Shown here one piece after another: positions 43,508-52,449 of a DNA stretch of 64,000 bases. Position numbers and translations under genes: made by a program. How positions within the stretch are numbered: position 1 is the stretch's first letter; each line of letters starts with the position of its first letter. The notes beneath the pieces were generated by a model, which made no database searches, was not told the origin of the DNA, and saw only the letters and a list, made by a program, of their open reading frames with translations. This DNA comes from Ruegeria lacuscaerulensis ITI-1157 (GTDB lineage Bacteria > Pseudomonadota > Alphaproteobacteria > Rhodobacterales > Rhodobacteraceae): assembly GCA_000161775.1 (NCBI GenBank), contig GG704596.1, forward strand, positions 2,412,332 to 2,476,331. The letters run 5' to 3'.

Positions 43508-44479
43508 TTACCACCGCAGTACGACCGATCCCCATGCCAGGCCTCCGCCGATGGCCTCGGTCACGATCAAGTCACCCTGTTTGATCTGGCCGCGTTCCTT
43601 GCCCACCGACAACGCCAGCGGGATCGATGCGGCCGAGGTGTTGCCGTGATCCTGGACCGTGACCACGACGTTATCCATGGGAAGTTGCAGCTTTTTGGCG
43701 GTTCCCTGGATGATGCGGATGTTGGCCTGATGTGGTACGATCCAATCGACGTCTCCGCTCGTCAGTCCCGCGCGGTCCAGCGCGGTGGTGGCCGTGGCCG
43801 CCAGTTTCTCGACCGCGTGGCGGAAGACCTGATTCCCCTGCATGCGCAGATGCCCGGTCGTCTGGGTCGAGACGCCGCCGTCGACATAAAGCAGGTCCTT
43901 GTGGCGTCCGTCCGAATGCAGGTCTGTCGACAGAATGCCTCGGTCGGCGGGTGTTCCTACGCCGTCCTGCGCCTCAAGCACCAGCGCGCCCGCACCGTCG
44001 CCGAACAGAACGCAGGTAGATCGGTCGGTCCAGTCAAGGATGCGCGAAAAGGTTTCCGCCCCGATGACCAGCACCCGTCTGGCCTGGCCCGACAGGATCA
44101 GGGCGTTGGCGTTGCTCAGCGCGAACACGAAGCCCGCGCAGACGGCCTGAACGTCAAAGGCAAATCCCCGGGTCATGCCCAGATTGGCCTGAACCATGGT
44201 TGCGGCGGCAGGAAAGGTCAGGTCGGCTGTTGACGTGGCAAGGACGATCGCATCGATATCGTTGGCGTCCAGCCCCGCATCCTTCAACGCGGCTTCGGCT
44301 GCCCGCGTCGCCAGGTCCGATGTGGCCTCGTCATCAGCCGCGAAATGCCGCCTTTCGATGCCGGATCGCGTACGGATCCATTCATCCGTTGTATCCAGTG
44401 TCTTTTCGAATTCGGAATTGGGGACGACCCGCTTGGGCAAGTAGTGCCCGACACCAACAACGACTGAACGGCCTGCCAT
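43508..44479 (-). CDS. fabH: Beta-ketoacyl-ACP synthase III
   Basis: This 323-residue enzyme starts fatty acid synthesis by condensing acetyl-CoA with malonyl-ACP. The catalytic triad is complete: Cys114 in 'QAVCAGF', His250 in '[11 protein letters not shown]' and Asn280 in '[12 protein letters not shown]'. ATG 44479 gives the standard length; the frame extends much further upstream without homology. It follows plsX by 20 bp in the conserved plsX-fabH order. The Phe/Ile gate residues around 87-90 were not assigned, so starter-unit preference is open. Confidence 0.96.
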   Translation of the reverse strand: MAGRSVVVGVGHYLPKRVVPNSEFEKTLDTTDEWIRTRSGIERRHFAADDEATSDLATRAAEAALKDAGLDANDIDAIVLATSTADLTFPAAATMVQANLGMTRGFAFDVQAVCAGFVFALSNANALILSGQARRVLVIGAETFSRILDWTDRSTCVLFGDGAGALVLEAQDGVGTPADRGILSTDLHSDGRHKDLLYVDGGVSTQTTGHLRMQGNQVFRHAVEKLAATATTALDRAGLTSGDVDWIVPHQANIRIIQGTAKKLQLPMDNVVVTVQDHGNTSAASIPLALSVGKERGQIKQGDLIVTEAIGGGLAWGSVVLRW

Positions 44480-44499
44480 CTGGGGTACTGCCTTTTTTG

Positions 44500-45588
44500 T
44501 TATTTTCCAGTCTGCGACGCAGATTGCGCGACATCTTGTGCAAGGTCTGCCGTGGATGCAACCCGTGCCGCCAATTTTTCGGCAAATCCAGACTGGGCCA
44601 GCGTGAAAGCGAGCTTGATTGCCGCCGAGACCCCGGTGGCGTCGGCCCCACCATGGGATTTGATGACCGTCCCGTTCAGGCCAAGGAATACCCCTCCGTT
44701 CACGCGACGCGGGTCGATGCGCTTTTTCAGCCGTTGCAGCGACGTGATGGCCAGGACGGATGCAAGGCGGGACAGGGGCGAATAGCTGAACGCTTCGCGC
44801 AGCAGATCGCCGATCAGCTTTGCGGTGCCTTCGCCCGTCTTGATGGCGACATTGCCGGTGAATCCGTCGGTGACGATGACATCCGCCTTGTCTCCGGGAA
44901 TGTCGCTGCCTTCGACGAAACCCACGAAATCGAAATTCGCCTGCTCGGCAAAGTCCGAGATCAGCGCGTGCGCTTCTTTGAGTTCCGCGCGCCCTTTGTG
45001 TTCTTCGGTGCCGACATTCAGCAGTCCGATGCGCGGGCGCGTCAAGGCCATGCCGTTGCGGGCATACGAGGCCCCCATCAACGCGAATTGCAGCAGATCC
45101 TTCGCGTCGGCGCGCACGTCGGCGCCGACGTCCAGCATCACGTTGAACCCTTGGGGATTGCGCGAAGGCCAGAGAATCGCGATCGCCGGCCGGTTCACGC
45201 CGGGCAGCTTGCGCAGCCGCATCATCGACAGCGCCATCAGCGCTCCGGTATTCCCGCACGAGACCGCGCCATGCGCTTCACCTTTGCGCACCGATTCCAG
45301 CGCCGACCACATCGAGGTGTTCTTGCCGTTGCGCACAACGTGGCTGGGCTTGTCCTCCATCGTGACGACATCGGGACAATCACGGAAAACGACGCGTCCT
45401 TCAGGAACGCGCCGTTTCGCAACGAGCTTGCGCAGTTCGTCCTCGGGTCCGTGCAGGATGAACCCGATGTCGGGGTTCTTCCGTGCTGACTTCGCGATTC
45501 CAGCAATCACGACGCCGGGACCTGCATCCCCGCCCATTGCGTCAACCGAGATGATGATCTTTCCGGTCTGCTCGGGCTGCGCCGTCAT
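44500..45588 (-). CDS. plsX: Phosphate acyltransferase PlsX
   Basis: This 362-residue enzyme makes acyl-phosphate from acyl-ACP, feeding PlsY in phospholipid synthesis. The N-terminal '[18 protein letters not shown]' and the '[10 protein letters not shown]' and '[17 protein letters not shown]' segments are diagnostic. It lies between rpmF (25 bp) and fabH (20 bp) in the conserved lipid-initiation cluster. It acts as a peripheral inner-membrane protein. The last ~25 residues are a low-complexity Ala/Gln tail. Confidence 0.96.
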   Translation of the reverse strand: MTAQPEQTGKIIISVDAMGGDAGPGVVIAGIAKSARKNPDIGFILHGPEDELRKLVAKRRVPEGRVVFRDCPDVVTMEDKPSHVVRNGKNTSMWSALESVRKGEAHGAVSCGNTGALMALSMMRLRKLPGVNRPAIAILWPSRNPQGFNVMLDVGADVRADAKDLLQFALMGASYARNGMALTRPRIGLLNVGTEEHKGRAELKEAHALISDFAEQANFDFVGFVEGSDIPGDKADVIVTDGFTGNVAIKTGEGTAKLIGDLLREAFSYSPLSRLASVLAITSLQRLKKRIDPRRVNGGVFLGLNGTVIKSHGGADATGVSAAIKLAFTLAQSGFAEKLAARVASTADLAQDVAQSASQTGK

Positions 45589-45613
45589 GCCAAAAACCTG
45601 CGTTCAATCAGGC

Positions 45614-45820
45614 TCAGGCCGCGTCTTCGTCCAGGTCGATTTCGTCGGCCTGTGCCACGACTTCGCGGTCGTCATAGTGGCCGCAGGCTGCACAAACGTG
45701 GTGCGGGCGCTTCAGCTCGCCGCAGCTGGGGCATTCGTTCGGGTTTGCAGCAACCAGAGCGTCGTGTGCGCGGCGGTTGTTGCGACGCGACTTGGAAACT
45801 TTGTTCTGTTGGACGGCCAT
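45614..45820 (-). CDS. rpmF: 50S ribosomal protein L32
   Basis: The 68-residue L32 has the N-terminal '[19 protein letters not shown]' and a zinc ribbon '[25 protein letters not shown]' (two C-x2-C pairs). This is the four-cysteine (zinc-binding) form. ATG 45820 is standard. The 206 bp between it and the yceD remnant probably contains the promoter of the rpmF-plsX-fabH operon. Confidence 0.97.
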   Translation of the reverse strand: MAVQQNKVSKSRRNNRRAHDALVAANPNECPSCGELKRPHHVCAACGHYDDREVVAQADEIDLDEDAA

Positions 45821-46026
45821 GGTCTCAACCTTTGTCTGACTGGGGGCTGCAGATTCGCTGCCAGCCCGGGTTTCATTCTTCGTTTTCTCGTGGTGTGACG
45901 CGCGTTTAGGGAACGAACCCCGCGATGTCCAACCCAAATTCCGATGAGCGCGCGAAAATACTGCGATTCTCGACATGTTCAAGGGGTTTTTCTGACCGAG
46001 TGCTATGACAGGAAATCATGGCGCTG

Positions 46027-46564
46027 TCACTCGTCTTTTTTCAAGGCATCGCGCAGCCCAGCCAGTCCGGCAAAGGGCTTGGCGTCTTCGTCCGTCATGG
46101 CCTGTTTTCCCGGCTCGGTGAAATTGGCGTCATCCAGATGCGCGCCGTCCTTGCGCGGGTATTGCGGCAGCGCCAACGCCAAGGCCTCGTGCATCACGAT
46201 GCCGGGGTCGATCTCGGAGCCCAGCGGCTCGGTCTCGTCATCTTCGGGCATCTCGAACTCGGGCTCGTCCGGCTCGGTCCAGTCGGACAGATACATGCGC
46301 CGCACCGGGGTTTCGATGCGCGTGGTCACCGGTTCGAGGGTCACGACGCAGGGCTGGATCACCGTCGCGCCCAGGTGGCCCTCCAGCACCCAATCGCGTT
46401 TGCCCCTGCGCGCGGATTTCGCCGACGAAGCTCAGCTTGCGCAGCCCCTGCAGCCCCAGATCGTCTCGGATGGCGTCCAGCTCGGCACCCGCAGGGCGCA
46501 GATCGAACGGGGTGGGGCTGTTCTGCGGCAGGTCCGCGACGCGCAAAGATGTCGGCTTGGCCAT
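46027..46564 (-). pseudogene. yceD: YceD/DUF177 family protein gene with a +1 frameshift
   Basis: The N-terminal part (from ATG 46564, 'AKPTSLRVADLPQNSPTPFDLRP') and C-terminal part ('RDWVLEGHLGATVIQPCVV' to 'RDALKKDE') of a DUF177 protein lie in different frames. The 538 bp from start to stop is 3x179+1. Deleting one base in the GC-rich run at about 46405-46416 restores a continuous ~178-residue protein. Upstream of rpmF, this gene is conserved in most proteobacteria, with proposed roles in 23S rRNA accumulation. Either the sequence has an error or the gene is broken; a programmed shift is unlikely. Confidence 0.85.
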
Positions 46565-46647
46565 TGTGACCCTTTCCTGTGTTGAACCGGGGCATTGGTT
46601 TCTGTAATCGGATAGAAGCCGCACGGTGCCAAGGCAAGGGGTTGAAG

Positions 46648-47118
46648 ATGTTGAAGGTTGCGAACAAGCTGAAATCGGCGCCCAGAGCGCTTGCCTGCGT
46701 GACCTTTCTGGCCGTTGCGGCCTGCACCCCTGTCTACAAGAACCACGGCTATGTGCCCACACCCGAGGAACTGGCCGAGATCAAGGTCGGGGTCGATACC
46801 CGCAGCTCGGTCGAAGAAAAGGTCGGGGCGCCCACCTCTTCGGGAGTGCTGAAGGATTCGGGCTATTATTACGTCAGGTCCCGCGTCCGCCACTATGGCC
46901 CCAAACGCCCCGAGGTCGTCGAGCGTCAACTGGTTGCCGTCAGCTTCGACCAGCGCGGGGTGGTGCGCAATATCGAGCGTTTCGGCCTCGAAGACGGCTA
47001 TGTCGTCGTGCTGGACCGCCGCGTCACCGATTCGAGCGTGCAGGACAGGGGCTTCCTGCGGCAACTGCTGGGCAACATCGGCAGTTTCAACCCGGCAAAC
47101 ATCCCCGGCGCGAACTGA
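46648..47118 (+). CDS. bamE: Outer membrane assembly lipoprotein BamE (SmpA/OmlA family)
   Basis: The 156-residue lipoprotein is a non-essential component of the BAM complex that folds outer-membrane proteins. The signal peptide has a lipobox ending in Cys26 ('FLAVAACTP'). The mature domain contains 'IKVGVDTRSSVEEKVGAPTSSG' (the helix-hairpin typical of the fold) and 'YYYVRSRV', followed by conserved strands. ATG 46648 is chosen over an upstream in-frame start. It is divergent from yceD and precedes the acyltransferase gene with a Pho box. Confidence 0.93.
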   Translation: MLKVANKLKSAPRALACVTFLAVAACTPVYKNHGYVPTPEELAEIKVGVDTRSSVEEKVGAPTSSGVLKDSGYYYVRSRVRHYGPKRPEVVERQLVAVSFDQRGVVRNIERFGLEDGYVVVLDRRVTDSSVQDRGFLRQLLGNIGSFNPANIPGAN

Positions 47119-47138
47119 TCCCGCAGCCAGCCCCGAAA

Positions 47139-47156
47139 GTGTCATGAAGGGGTCAT
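47139..47156 (+). promoter_or_regulatory. Predicted Pho box (PhoB-binding site)
   Basis: GTGTCAT (47139-47145) and GGGTCAT (47150-47156) are direct repeats at 11-bp spacing, the structure of the PhoB consensus CTGTCAT-N4-CTGTCAT. A third, weaker repeat GTGGTAT follows in phase at 47161-47167. The site is 61 bp upstream of the acyltransferase start, in the right place to act as an activator site in place of a -35 box. Confidence 0.7.
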
Positions 47157-47216
47157 GAACGTGGTATTGGTGGCGGGCGGAACCTCGGAATGTCGGCTGC
47201 CACGGAGGATGCGACC

Positions 47217-47957
47217 ATGGCCACGGATGTCTTGCTGAACAAGGGGCGGTACCGGGCGCGACTGGCGCGCACGCCCCAGGACCTCGCCGCCGCGCAAGCG
47301 CTGCGCACGCTGGCCTTCCGCACCGCGCAGACGGACAGCGACGCGTTCGATCAGGTCTGCACGCATGTCCTGATCGAGGATCAGCGGGCAGGCGGGCGCG
47401 TGGTTTGCTGTTTCCGGATGCTGATCATGGACAGCGGGCGGGATGTCGTGCGCAGCTACTCGGCGCAGTTCTACGATCTGTCGGCCCTGCAGGAATTTCA
47501 GGGTCCGATGGCCGAGATGGGCCGGTTCGCGGTGCATCCCGACTGGACCGATCCTGACATCCTTCGGGTGGCCTGGGGCGCGATGACCGTGTTCGTGGAC
47601 CGGTACGACATCCAGCTGCTGTTTGGTTGTTCGTCCTTTGCCGGGACCGATACCGAGGCCTATCTGGATGCCTTCGCGATGCTCAAACATCGCCACCTTG
47701 CGCCCAAACGGTGGCTGCCGCGGGTCAAGGCGCCGGACGTCTTCCGCTTTGCCGCGCGGCTGCGTCGGCGCCCGGATGCCAGAAAGGCGATGTCGCGCAT
47801 GCCGCCGTTGCTGCGCACCTATCTGATGATGGGCGGTTGGGTCAGCGATCATGCGGTGGTGGACCGCCAGTTGAACACGCTGCATGTCTTCACCGGTGTC
47901 GAAATCGGCGCGATTCCCCCTGCGCGAAAGCGCCTGCTGCGGATGATCGTGGGCTAA
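47217..47957 (+). CDS. glsB: GlsB/OlsB-type N-acyltransferase for phosphorus-free aminolipids
   Basis: This 246-residue protein is a GNAT-fold N-acyltransferase related to OlsB ('EMGRFAVHPDW', 'LLFGCSSFAGTDTEAY'), which adds a 3-hydroxyacyl chain to an amino acid as the first step of aminolipid synthesis. OlsB is usually next to olsA; here there is no olsA, and the position between bamE and an ABC-F gene fits the glutamine-lipid enzyme GlsB of marine Rhodobacteraceae better. The substrate is therefore inferred. ATG 47217 has CGGAGG upstream. A Pho box lies 61 bp ahead, consistent with lipid remodelling under phosphate limitation. Confidence 0.78.
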   Translation: MATDVLLNKGRYRARLARTPQDLAAAQALRTLAFRTAQTDSDAFDQVCTHVLIEDQRAGGRVVCCFRMLIMDSGRDVVRSYSAQFYDLSALQEFQGPMAEMGRFAVHPDWTDPDILRVAWGAMTVFVDRYDIQLLFGCSSFAGTDTEAYLDAFAMLKHRHLAPKRWLPRVKAPDVFRFAARLRRRPDARKAMSRMPPLLRTYLMMGGWVSDHAVVDRQLNTLHVFTGVEIGAIPPARKRLLRMIVG

Positions 47958-48026
47958 ACCCGGGACTCTGACAAAAGGTGAGGCTGGGCCGTTGACGCCC
48001 AATGCCTGCCGGTTTAGCTGGCGCTT

Positions 48027-49835
48027 ATGGCACGTATTCCTTTGTTGCAGATGTCCGGTATCTCGCTGACCTTCGGGGGCGAGCCGGTGTTTTCCGACCT
48101 CGACCTGGTGGTTCAGCCCGGCGACCGCGTTGCGCTGGTTGGGCGGAACGGTTCGGGCAAATCCACTCTGATGAAGGTCATGGCCGGCCTGGTCGAGCCG
48201 GACCGGGGCGAGATCGTGGTGCCGCCCGGCAAATCCGTGGGTTACATGGAGCAGGACCCGACGATGGAGGGCTTTGCCACGCTGGGCGACTATGCGGCCA
48301 GCGGGCTGGAACCCGGCGAGTTGTACAAGGTGGAGCGGGCCGGTGAGGGGCTGAAATTCGACCCCTCGCGCGCGGTTCAGACCGCCTCGGGCGGCGAACG
48401 GCGGCGCGCGGCGCTGGCCAAGCTGATGGCCGAGGCCCCCGATTTGATGCTGCTGGACGAGCCGACCAACCATTTGGACATCGAGGCCATCGGCTGGCTT
48501 GAACGTGAACTGGGCGCGACGCGGGCGGGTTTTGTCCTGATCTCGCATGACCGCGCGTTCCTGCGGGCGTTGACCCGGGCAACACTGTGGATCGACCGAG
48601 GTGTGGTTCGCCGGCAGGAGCAGGGGTTCGAGGCCTTCGAGGCCTGGCGCGACAAGATCTGGGAAGAGGAGGACCAGCAACGCCACAAGCTGGACCGGCT
48701 GATCAAATCCGAGGCGCGTTGGGCGGTCGAGGGGATCAGCGCCCGCCGCAAGCGCAACCAGGGTCGGGTGCGGGCGCTGCAGGCCTTGCGGTCCGAACGC
48801 GCGGCGCAGATCAAGCGTCAAGGCTCGGCGGCCATGTCCTTGGAGTCTGGTCCGAAATCCGGACGCAAGGTGATCGAGGCACGCGGGATCAGCAAGGCGT
48901 TCGACGGCAAGCCCATCGTGCGCAACCTGGACCTGCTGGTGCAGCGCGGCGACCGGGTGGCCTTTGTCGGTCCGAACGGCGTGGGTAAGACAACGGTTCT
49001 GAAGATGCTGCTGGGCGAAGTGGAGCCGGACGAGGGATCGGTGACTCTGGGCACCAATCTGGAAATCGCCGTTTTCGACCAGACCCGCGCGCAGCTGGAC
49101 CCCGAGATGACCCTGTGGGACAGCCTGACCGGCGACCCCGAGATGCGCGTTTCGGGCAAGGCGGATCAGGTGATGGTACGCGGCCAGCCCAAGCATGTGG
49201 TGGGTTACCTCAAGGAATTCCTGTTCGACGAGCGGCAGGCCAGAGCGGCCGTCAAGTCCTTGTCGGGCGGCGAAAAAGCGCGGTTGCTGCTGGCCAAGCT
49301 GATGGCGAAACCGTCGAACCTGCTGGTGCTGGACGAACCGACCAACGACCTGGATGTCGAGACGCTGGACCTGTTGCAGGAGCTGTTGGACGATTATGAC
49401 GGCACGGTGCTGCTGGTCAGCCACGACCGGGATTTCCTTGACCGGGTGGCGACGACGACCATCGCGATGGAGGGCAATGGCCGCGCGACCGTCTATGCGG
49501 GCGGCTGGTCGGACTATGTCGCGCAGCGCGGCGATCTGGCCAAGAAAAATCTCGAGAAATCAAAGGAAAACAAGCCGAAAATCAAGCAGGAGCCCAAGCC
49601 GAAAACCGGCCTGTCCTTTTCCGAAAAGCACCGGCTCGAGAAGCTGCCCGCCGAGATCGCGCGTCTGGAAGCCGAGATCGCCAAGCTGGAGGAACTGCTG
49701 TCGGACCCCGAGTTGTTCACCCGCGAGCCGGTGAAGTTCCAGAAGGCGACCGAGGCTCTCGTCGAGCGGCAGCAGAAGCTGGCCGCCGCCGAGGAGGAAT
49801 GGCTGATGCTGGAAGAGAAAGCCGAGGCGGGCTGA
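48027..49835 (+). CDS. ABC-F family ATP-binding protein (Uup-like)
   Basis: This 602-residue soluble protein has two ABC domains: Walker A 'GRNGSGKS' and 'GPNGVGKT', signatures 'ASGGERRR' and 'LSGGEKARL', and Walker B 'LLDEPTNHLD' and 'LVLDEPTNDLD'. A linker and C-terminal coiled coil ('KKNLEKSKENKPKIKQEPK' and 'LEAEIAKLEELL') match Uup. There are no membrane spans, so it is not a transporter. ABC-F proteins act at the ribosomal E site on stalled or stressed ribosomes. A terminator follows at 49856. Confidence 0.94.
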   Translation: MARIPLLQMSGISLTFGGEPVFSDLDLVVQPGDRVALVGRNGSGKSTLMKVMAGLVEPDRGEIVVPPGKSVGYMEQDPTMEGFATLGDYAASGLEPGELYKVERAGEGLKFDPSRAVQTASGGERRRAALAKLMAEAPDLMLLDEPTNHLDIEAIGWLERELGATRAGFVLISHDRAFLRALTRATLWIDRGVVRRQEQGFEAFEAWRDKIWEEEDQQRHKLDRLIKSEARWAVEGISARRKRNQGRVRALQALRSERAAQIKRQGSAAMSLESGPKSGRKVIEARGISKAFDGKPIVRNLDLLVQRGDRVAFVGPNGVGKTTVLKMLLGEVEPDEGSVTLGTNLEIAVFDQTRAQLDPEMTLWDSLTGDPEMRVSGKADQVMVRGQPKHVVGYLKEFLFDERQARAAVKSLSGGEKARLLLAKLMAKPSNLLVLDEPTNDLDVETLDLLQELLDDYDGTVLLVSHDRDFLDRVATTTIAMEGNGRATVYAGGWSDYVAQRGDLAKKNLEKSKENKPKIKQEPKPKTGLSFSEKHRLEKLPAEIARLEAEIAKLEELLSDPELFTREPVKFQKATEALVERQQKLAAAEEEWLMLEEKAEAG

Positions 49836-49855
49836 GCCAATTCGTCTGTTTTGTA

Positions 49856-49884
49856 CCGGCCTGGAGCCGGGGGTCTTCTGTTTT
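49856..49884 (+). terminator. Candidate terminator after the ABC-F gene
   Basis: CCGGC (49856-49860) pairs with GCCGG (49866-49870) over a CTGGA loop, then GGGTCTTCTGTTTT. The T-run is interrupted, so efficiency is uncertain. The 14-bp palindrome GTTTTGTACAAAAC (49880-49893) follows immediately. Confidence 0.5.
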
Positions 49885-49930
49885 GTACAAAACCAAAACG
49901 GCCGGCCCGGACGAAGATCGACCGGGCCGG
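49885..49930 (-). terminator. Intrinsic terminator of the SDR gene
   Basis: CCGGCCCGG (49902-49910) and CCGGGCCGG (49922-49930) are perfect 9-bp inverted arms. On the minus strand the hairpin runs into CCGTTTTGGTTTTG. It lies 17 bp past the SDR stop. Confidence 0.75.
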
Positions 49931-49946
49931 AAATCGTTAGTGAGGG

Positions 49947-50702
49947 TCAGCGCATGCGCAGAGCGCCGTCGATGCGGATGACCTCGCCGTTCAGATAGCC
50001 CATCTCGACGATGAACCCGGCCAGCCGACCGTATTCGCGCGGATCGCCCAGACGGGCGGGGTTGGGCACGTCGGCGGCCAGCTGCTTCTGCACCTCTTCG
50101 GGCAGACCGGCCAGCATCGGCGTCATGAAGATACCGGGCGCGATGGTCATCACCCGGATCCCGGTCGAGGCCAGATCGCGCGCCATCGGCAGGGTCATGC
50201 CCACGACACCGCCCTTGGACGCCGCATAGGCTGCCTGGCCCTTTTGTCCGTCAAACGCGGCAATCGAGGCGGTGTTGATGATCACGCCACGCGCGCCATC
50301 CGACTCAGGCTCGTTTTTCGCCATCTCGACGGCTGCCAGGCGCGACACGTTGAAGGTGCCCACCAGGTTGATGTCGATGGTGCGCTGAAAGGCGTCCAGC
50401 GGATGCGGGCCGTCCTTGCCGACGGTCTTGATGCCATAGGCGATGCCGGCACAGTTCACGCAGGCGGTGATCTTGCCCATCTTGTCCATCGCCAGCGCAA
50501 TGGCCGCGGCCACCGAGTTCTCGTCGGTCACGTCGGTCTGGGCAAAATGTCCGCCGATCTCGGCCGCGACCTGCGCGCCGCGCTCGGCATCGCGGTCCAG
50601 GATGGTGACCTGCGCGCCGTTCTCGGCAAAGTAACGGGCGGTGGCCTCTCCGAGGCCCGAGGCGCCACCGGTGATGACGGCGGCGGTGGTGGACAATTGC
50701 AT
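49947..50702 (-). CDS. Short-chain dehydrogenase/reductase (3-hydroxyacyl-CoA dehydrogenase type II-like)
   Basis: The 251-residue SDR has '[20 protein letters not shown]' (NAD(H)-binding, with Asp at the end of strand 2 in 'TILDRD' favouring NAD over NADP), 'NCAGIAYG' and catalytic Ser...Tyr-x3-Lys in '[23 protein letters not shown]'. The long insertion around '[12 protein letters not shown]' resembles human HSD17B10 and bacterial type II 3-hydroxyacyl-CoA dehydrogenases. A role in beta-oxidation of short or branched acyl-CoA is the likeliest. It is a single gene between convergent neighbours. Confidence 0.88.
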   Translation of the reverse strand: MQLSTTAAVITGGASGLGEATARYFAENGAQVTILDRDAERGAQVAAEIGGHFAQTDVTDENSVAAAIALAMDKMGKITACVNCAGIAYGIKTVGKDGPHPLDAFQRTIDINLVGTFNVSRLAAVEMAKNEPESDGARGVIINTASIAAFDGQKGQAAYAASKGGVVGMTLPMARDLASTGIRVMTIAPGIFMTPMLAGLPEEVQKQLAADVPNPARLGDPREYGRLAGFIVEMGYLNGEVIRIDGALRMR

Positions 50703-50742
50703 GGCGGGCTCCTCCCCAGTGATCTGAACAAGTGTTCAAATA

Positions 50743-51621
50743 TCAGCCCGCATGGGGATCTGTCCAGCGCATCCCGCCGCGGTCGAGCCCCGCCAGCGGG
50801 CTCAGGCTGCGCCCCAGCGGCGGCCACCAGCCCCAGGTGCCGCCCAGCCAGCGGGCGCGGGCGCCGGCTCCCAGTTTGAACCGTGCCAGACCGGGCGCAT
50901 CCTCGGTCGACACCGGGCCAAGATCGAGCCGCTGAAATCCTCGTTTCGCCAGCCAGCGTATCGCCCGCCACAGAATCAGCCGGTGGGCATTCAGCCGCCG
51001 CCCGCGCGCGGTAGTGTAGCCAATGTGATAGGTGGCAACCGAGCCATGGCACAGGAAGAGCATTGCAGCCACGGTGTCGCCATCGGTGGCCGAGAACTCG
51101 ACGGCCTTGCCGGGATTGGTGCGGGCATAGGCCAGGGTCAGCGGCACCGGCCAATTGCGATAGCCGCGTGCCCGCTGCTGCGCCTGGTCGGCGGTCAGCA
51201 GCCAATTGTCCGACCGGTCGCCCAAGATGCGGCGCGTGATGCGCAGCGGGCTGCGCTCGGCCTGAACAAGCGCGTTGCGCCATTTCTGGTGCAGCCCGGC
51301 CCGCAGGTCGCCGCGCAGATCCAACTCGGCCACGCAGGTCGGGGTAACCAGCGGCACTGCGCCCAACTTGGTCAGGCCGGGGGCCGGATGGTCGGGCGAC
51401 AGGATCAACGGTGCGCGGTTCAACCCGGCTTGCCGGATCAGGCCGGGCAGGGTGGCCGGGTCGATCCACGCGCGCGACAGCATCGCCACGGTCACTCCGG
51501 GAAAGACCCGGCGGCGCAGGGCCAGCGTACCGTCCGCCAGCCGCAGCGGGGCCTGCCCGCAGGCGCGCAGGGTCGCCTGCATCTCGGCGCTTTGCATCAA
51601 AGGGGTGGGCGTGATCGTCAT
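50743..51621 (-). CDS. FemAB/GNAT-like N-acetyltransferase
   Basis: The 292-residue protein has the GNAT-like acetyltransferase_6 arrangement: 'DLRGDLRAGLHQKWRNALVQAERSPLRI' followed by 'YHIGYTTARGRRLNAHRLILWRAIRWLAKRGFQRLDLGPVS', the typical CoA-binding 'G-R-x-x-N-A-x-x' helix. Related proteins use aminoacyl-tRNA or acyl-CoA donors in cell-wall and polysaccharide modification. The substrate is unknown. It is 40 bp downstream of the SDR gene's start, facing away from it. Confidence 0.8.
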   Translation of the reverse strand: MTITPTPLMQSAEMQATLRACGQAPLRLADGTLALRRRVFPGVTVAMLSRAWIDPATLPGLIRQAGLNRAPLILSPDHPAPGLTKLGAVPLVTPTCVAELDLRGDLRAGLHQKWRNALVQAERSPLRITRRILGDRSDNWLLTADQAQQRARGYRNWPVPLTLAYARTNPGKAVEFSATDGDTVAAMLFLCHGSVATYHIGYTTARGRRLNAHRLILWRAIRWLAKRGFQRLDLGPVSTEDAPGLARFKLGAGARARWLGGTWGWWPPLGRSLSPLAGLDRGGMRWTDPHAG

Positions 51622-51666
51622 GCAGGCATTAACCCGGTGGAAACCTAAAACGGGGTTAATGACCGC

Positions 51667-51795
51667 ATGAAGACGGTTTTCGGACAGACAATCCCATCCC
51701 CGCGCGTAACCCGTGCCGCGGTGTTTTTGCTGGCGATCGCGCTGTCTGTGCCGGTGTTCGTGGTTCTCAGCGTGGCGGACTGGCTGTGGTTTTAG
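51667..51795 (+). CDS. Putative 42-residue single-pass membrane protein
   Basis: The open frame starts at ATG 51667 and encodes a polar, Arg-bearing N-terminus followed by one hydrophobic helix (about 17-36, 'AAVFLLAIALSVPVFVVLSVA') ending 'DWLWF'. The codon choice and Pro/Arg-before-helix pattern look like real small membrane proteins, and codon usage matches its neighbours. It is divergent from the FemAB-like gene, and I do not recognise a family. No strong ribosome site is visible, which lowers confidence. Confidence 0.4.
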   Translation: MKTVFGQTIPSPRVTRAAVFLLAIALSVPVFVVLSVADWLWF

Positions 51796-52020
51796 CCTGA
51801 TCCATCCGGCTGCGCCGCTGACCCAGTTGGCGCTTCGCGGCGGCTCGACCGTGCAGAAGAAGGCCAGGTGCGAGATCAGGAAAGTGAATGAAACAGAAAC
51901 GTCGCGGGCGGGTCATGCGCTCGCCCTGCTAGGGCGGTCAGGCTGGTTCTGTACACGGCGCATCCTATCGCGCGGGAGCAGGACGCCATCCCGGTTGTTG
52001 CGATTCGGCCAAGGCGAAGG

Positions 52021-52403
52021 TTGGAGAATAAAGACGACACGAAAAGCCGCAAGTCAGCGCTGGCCGTGCGTCTGAAAGCGGAGGTGATGACGCCGAAACT
52101 TTGCCACGGCGATGACCAGGACGAGGCGCGACTGTCCAAGGCGTTTGGCCTGTGGCCCCCTCTGCGCGAGGTGTTCCGGCATATGGCCGGGCTGAGCTAT
52201 CTTGAACTGCGCGAGAGCCGTGGCGCGTGGGTGTCGCCGAGGTCATATGCCACGCTGCGCAGTTCTTCCTGGTGGCGCCGATGATCCATGGTGCGGTGCT
52301 GCGGCTCGCGGTCGAAAACTGCGCGCTGTCGCGCGACCGGATCGAGCTGTTCGTGCCGCCGGCCGGCTTGGAGCTGCCGCTGGGCTCGGTCGAGCGCGGA
52401 TAG
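52021..52403 (+). pseudogene. Possible gene remnant between 51.8 and 52.4 kb
   Basis: Between the small membrane gene and tyrS, about 650 bp lack an intact gene. One frame runs from TTG 52021 through 'LSKAFGLWPPLREVFRHMAGLSYLELRE' to a stop after 'SSSWWRR'. A different frame from about 52209 to 52403 reads 'WRVGVAEVICHAAQFFLVAPMIHGAVLRLAVE', as if one protein had suffered a frameshift near 52210-52220. The second part looks protein-like, but I cannot assign a family. The region 51796-52020 shows no coding signal. Confidence 0.35.
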
Positions 52404-52429
52404 AAAAACGGCCGCTCAAGGGCGGCCGT
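52404..52429 (-). terminator. Intrinsic terminator of tyrS
   Basis: On the minus strand ACGGCCGC (complement of 52422-52429) pairs with GCGGCCGT (complement of 52408-52415) and is followed by TTTTTCTA. It lies 20 bp past the tyrS stop. Confidence 0.85.
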
Positions 52430-52449
52430 CGTGTTCGGGGTCAGGTGGT

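Noticed and set aside
46238-46762. yceD region as two independent overlapping genes
   Set aside because: Both halves belong to one DUF177 family protein; a single-base change joins them, which is simpler than two genes.
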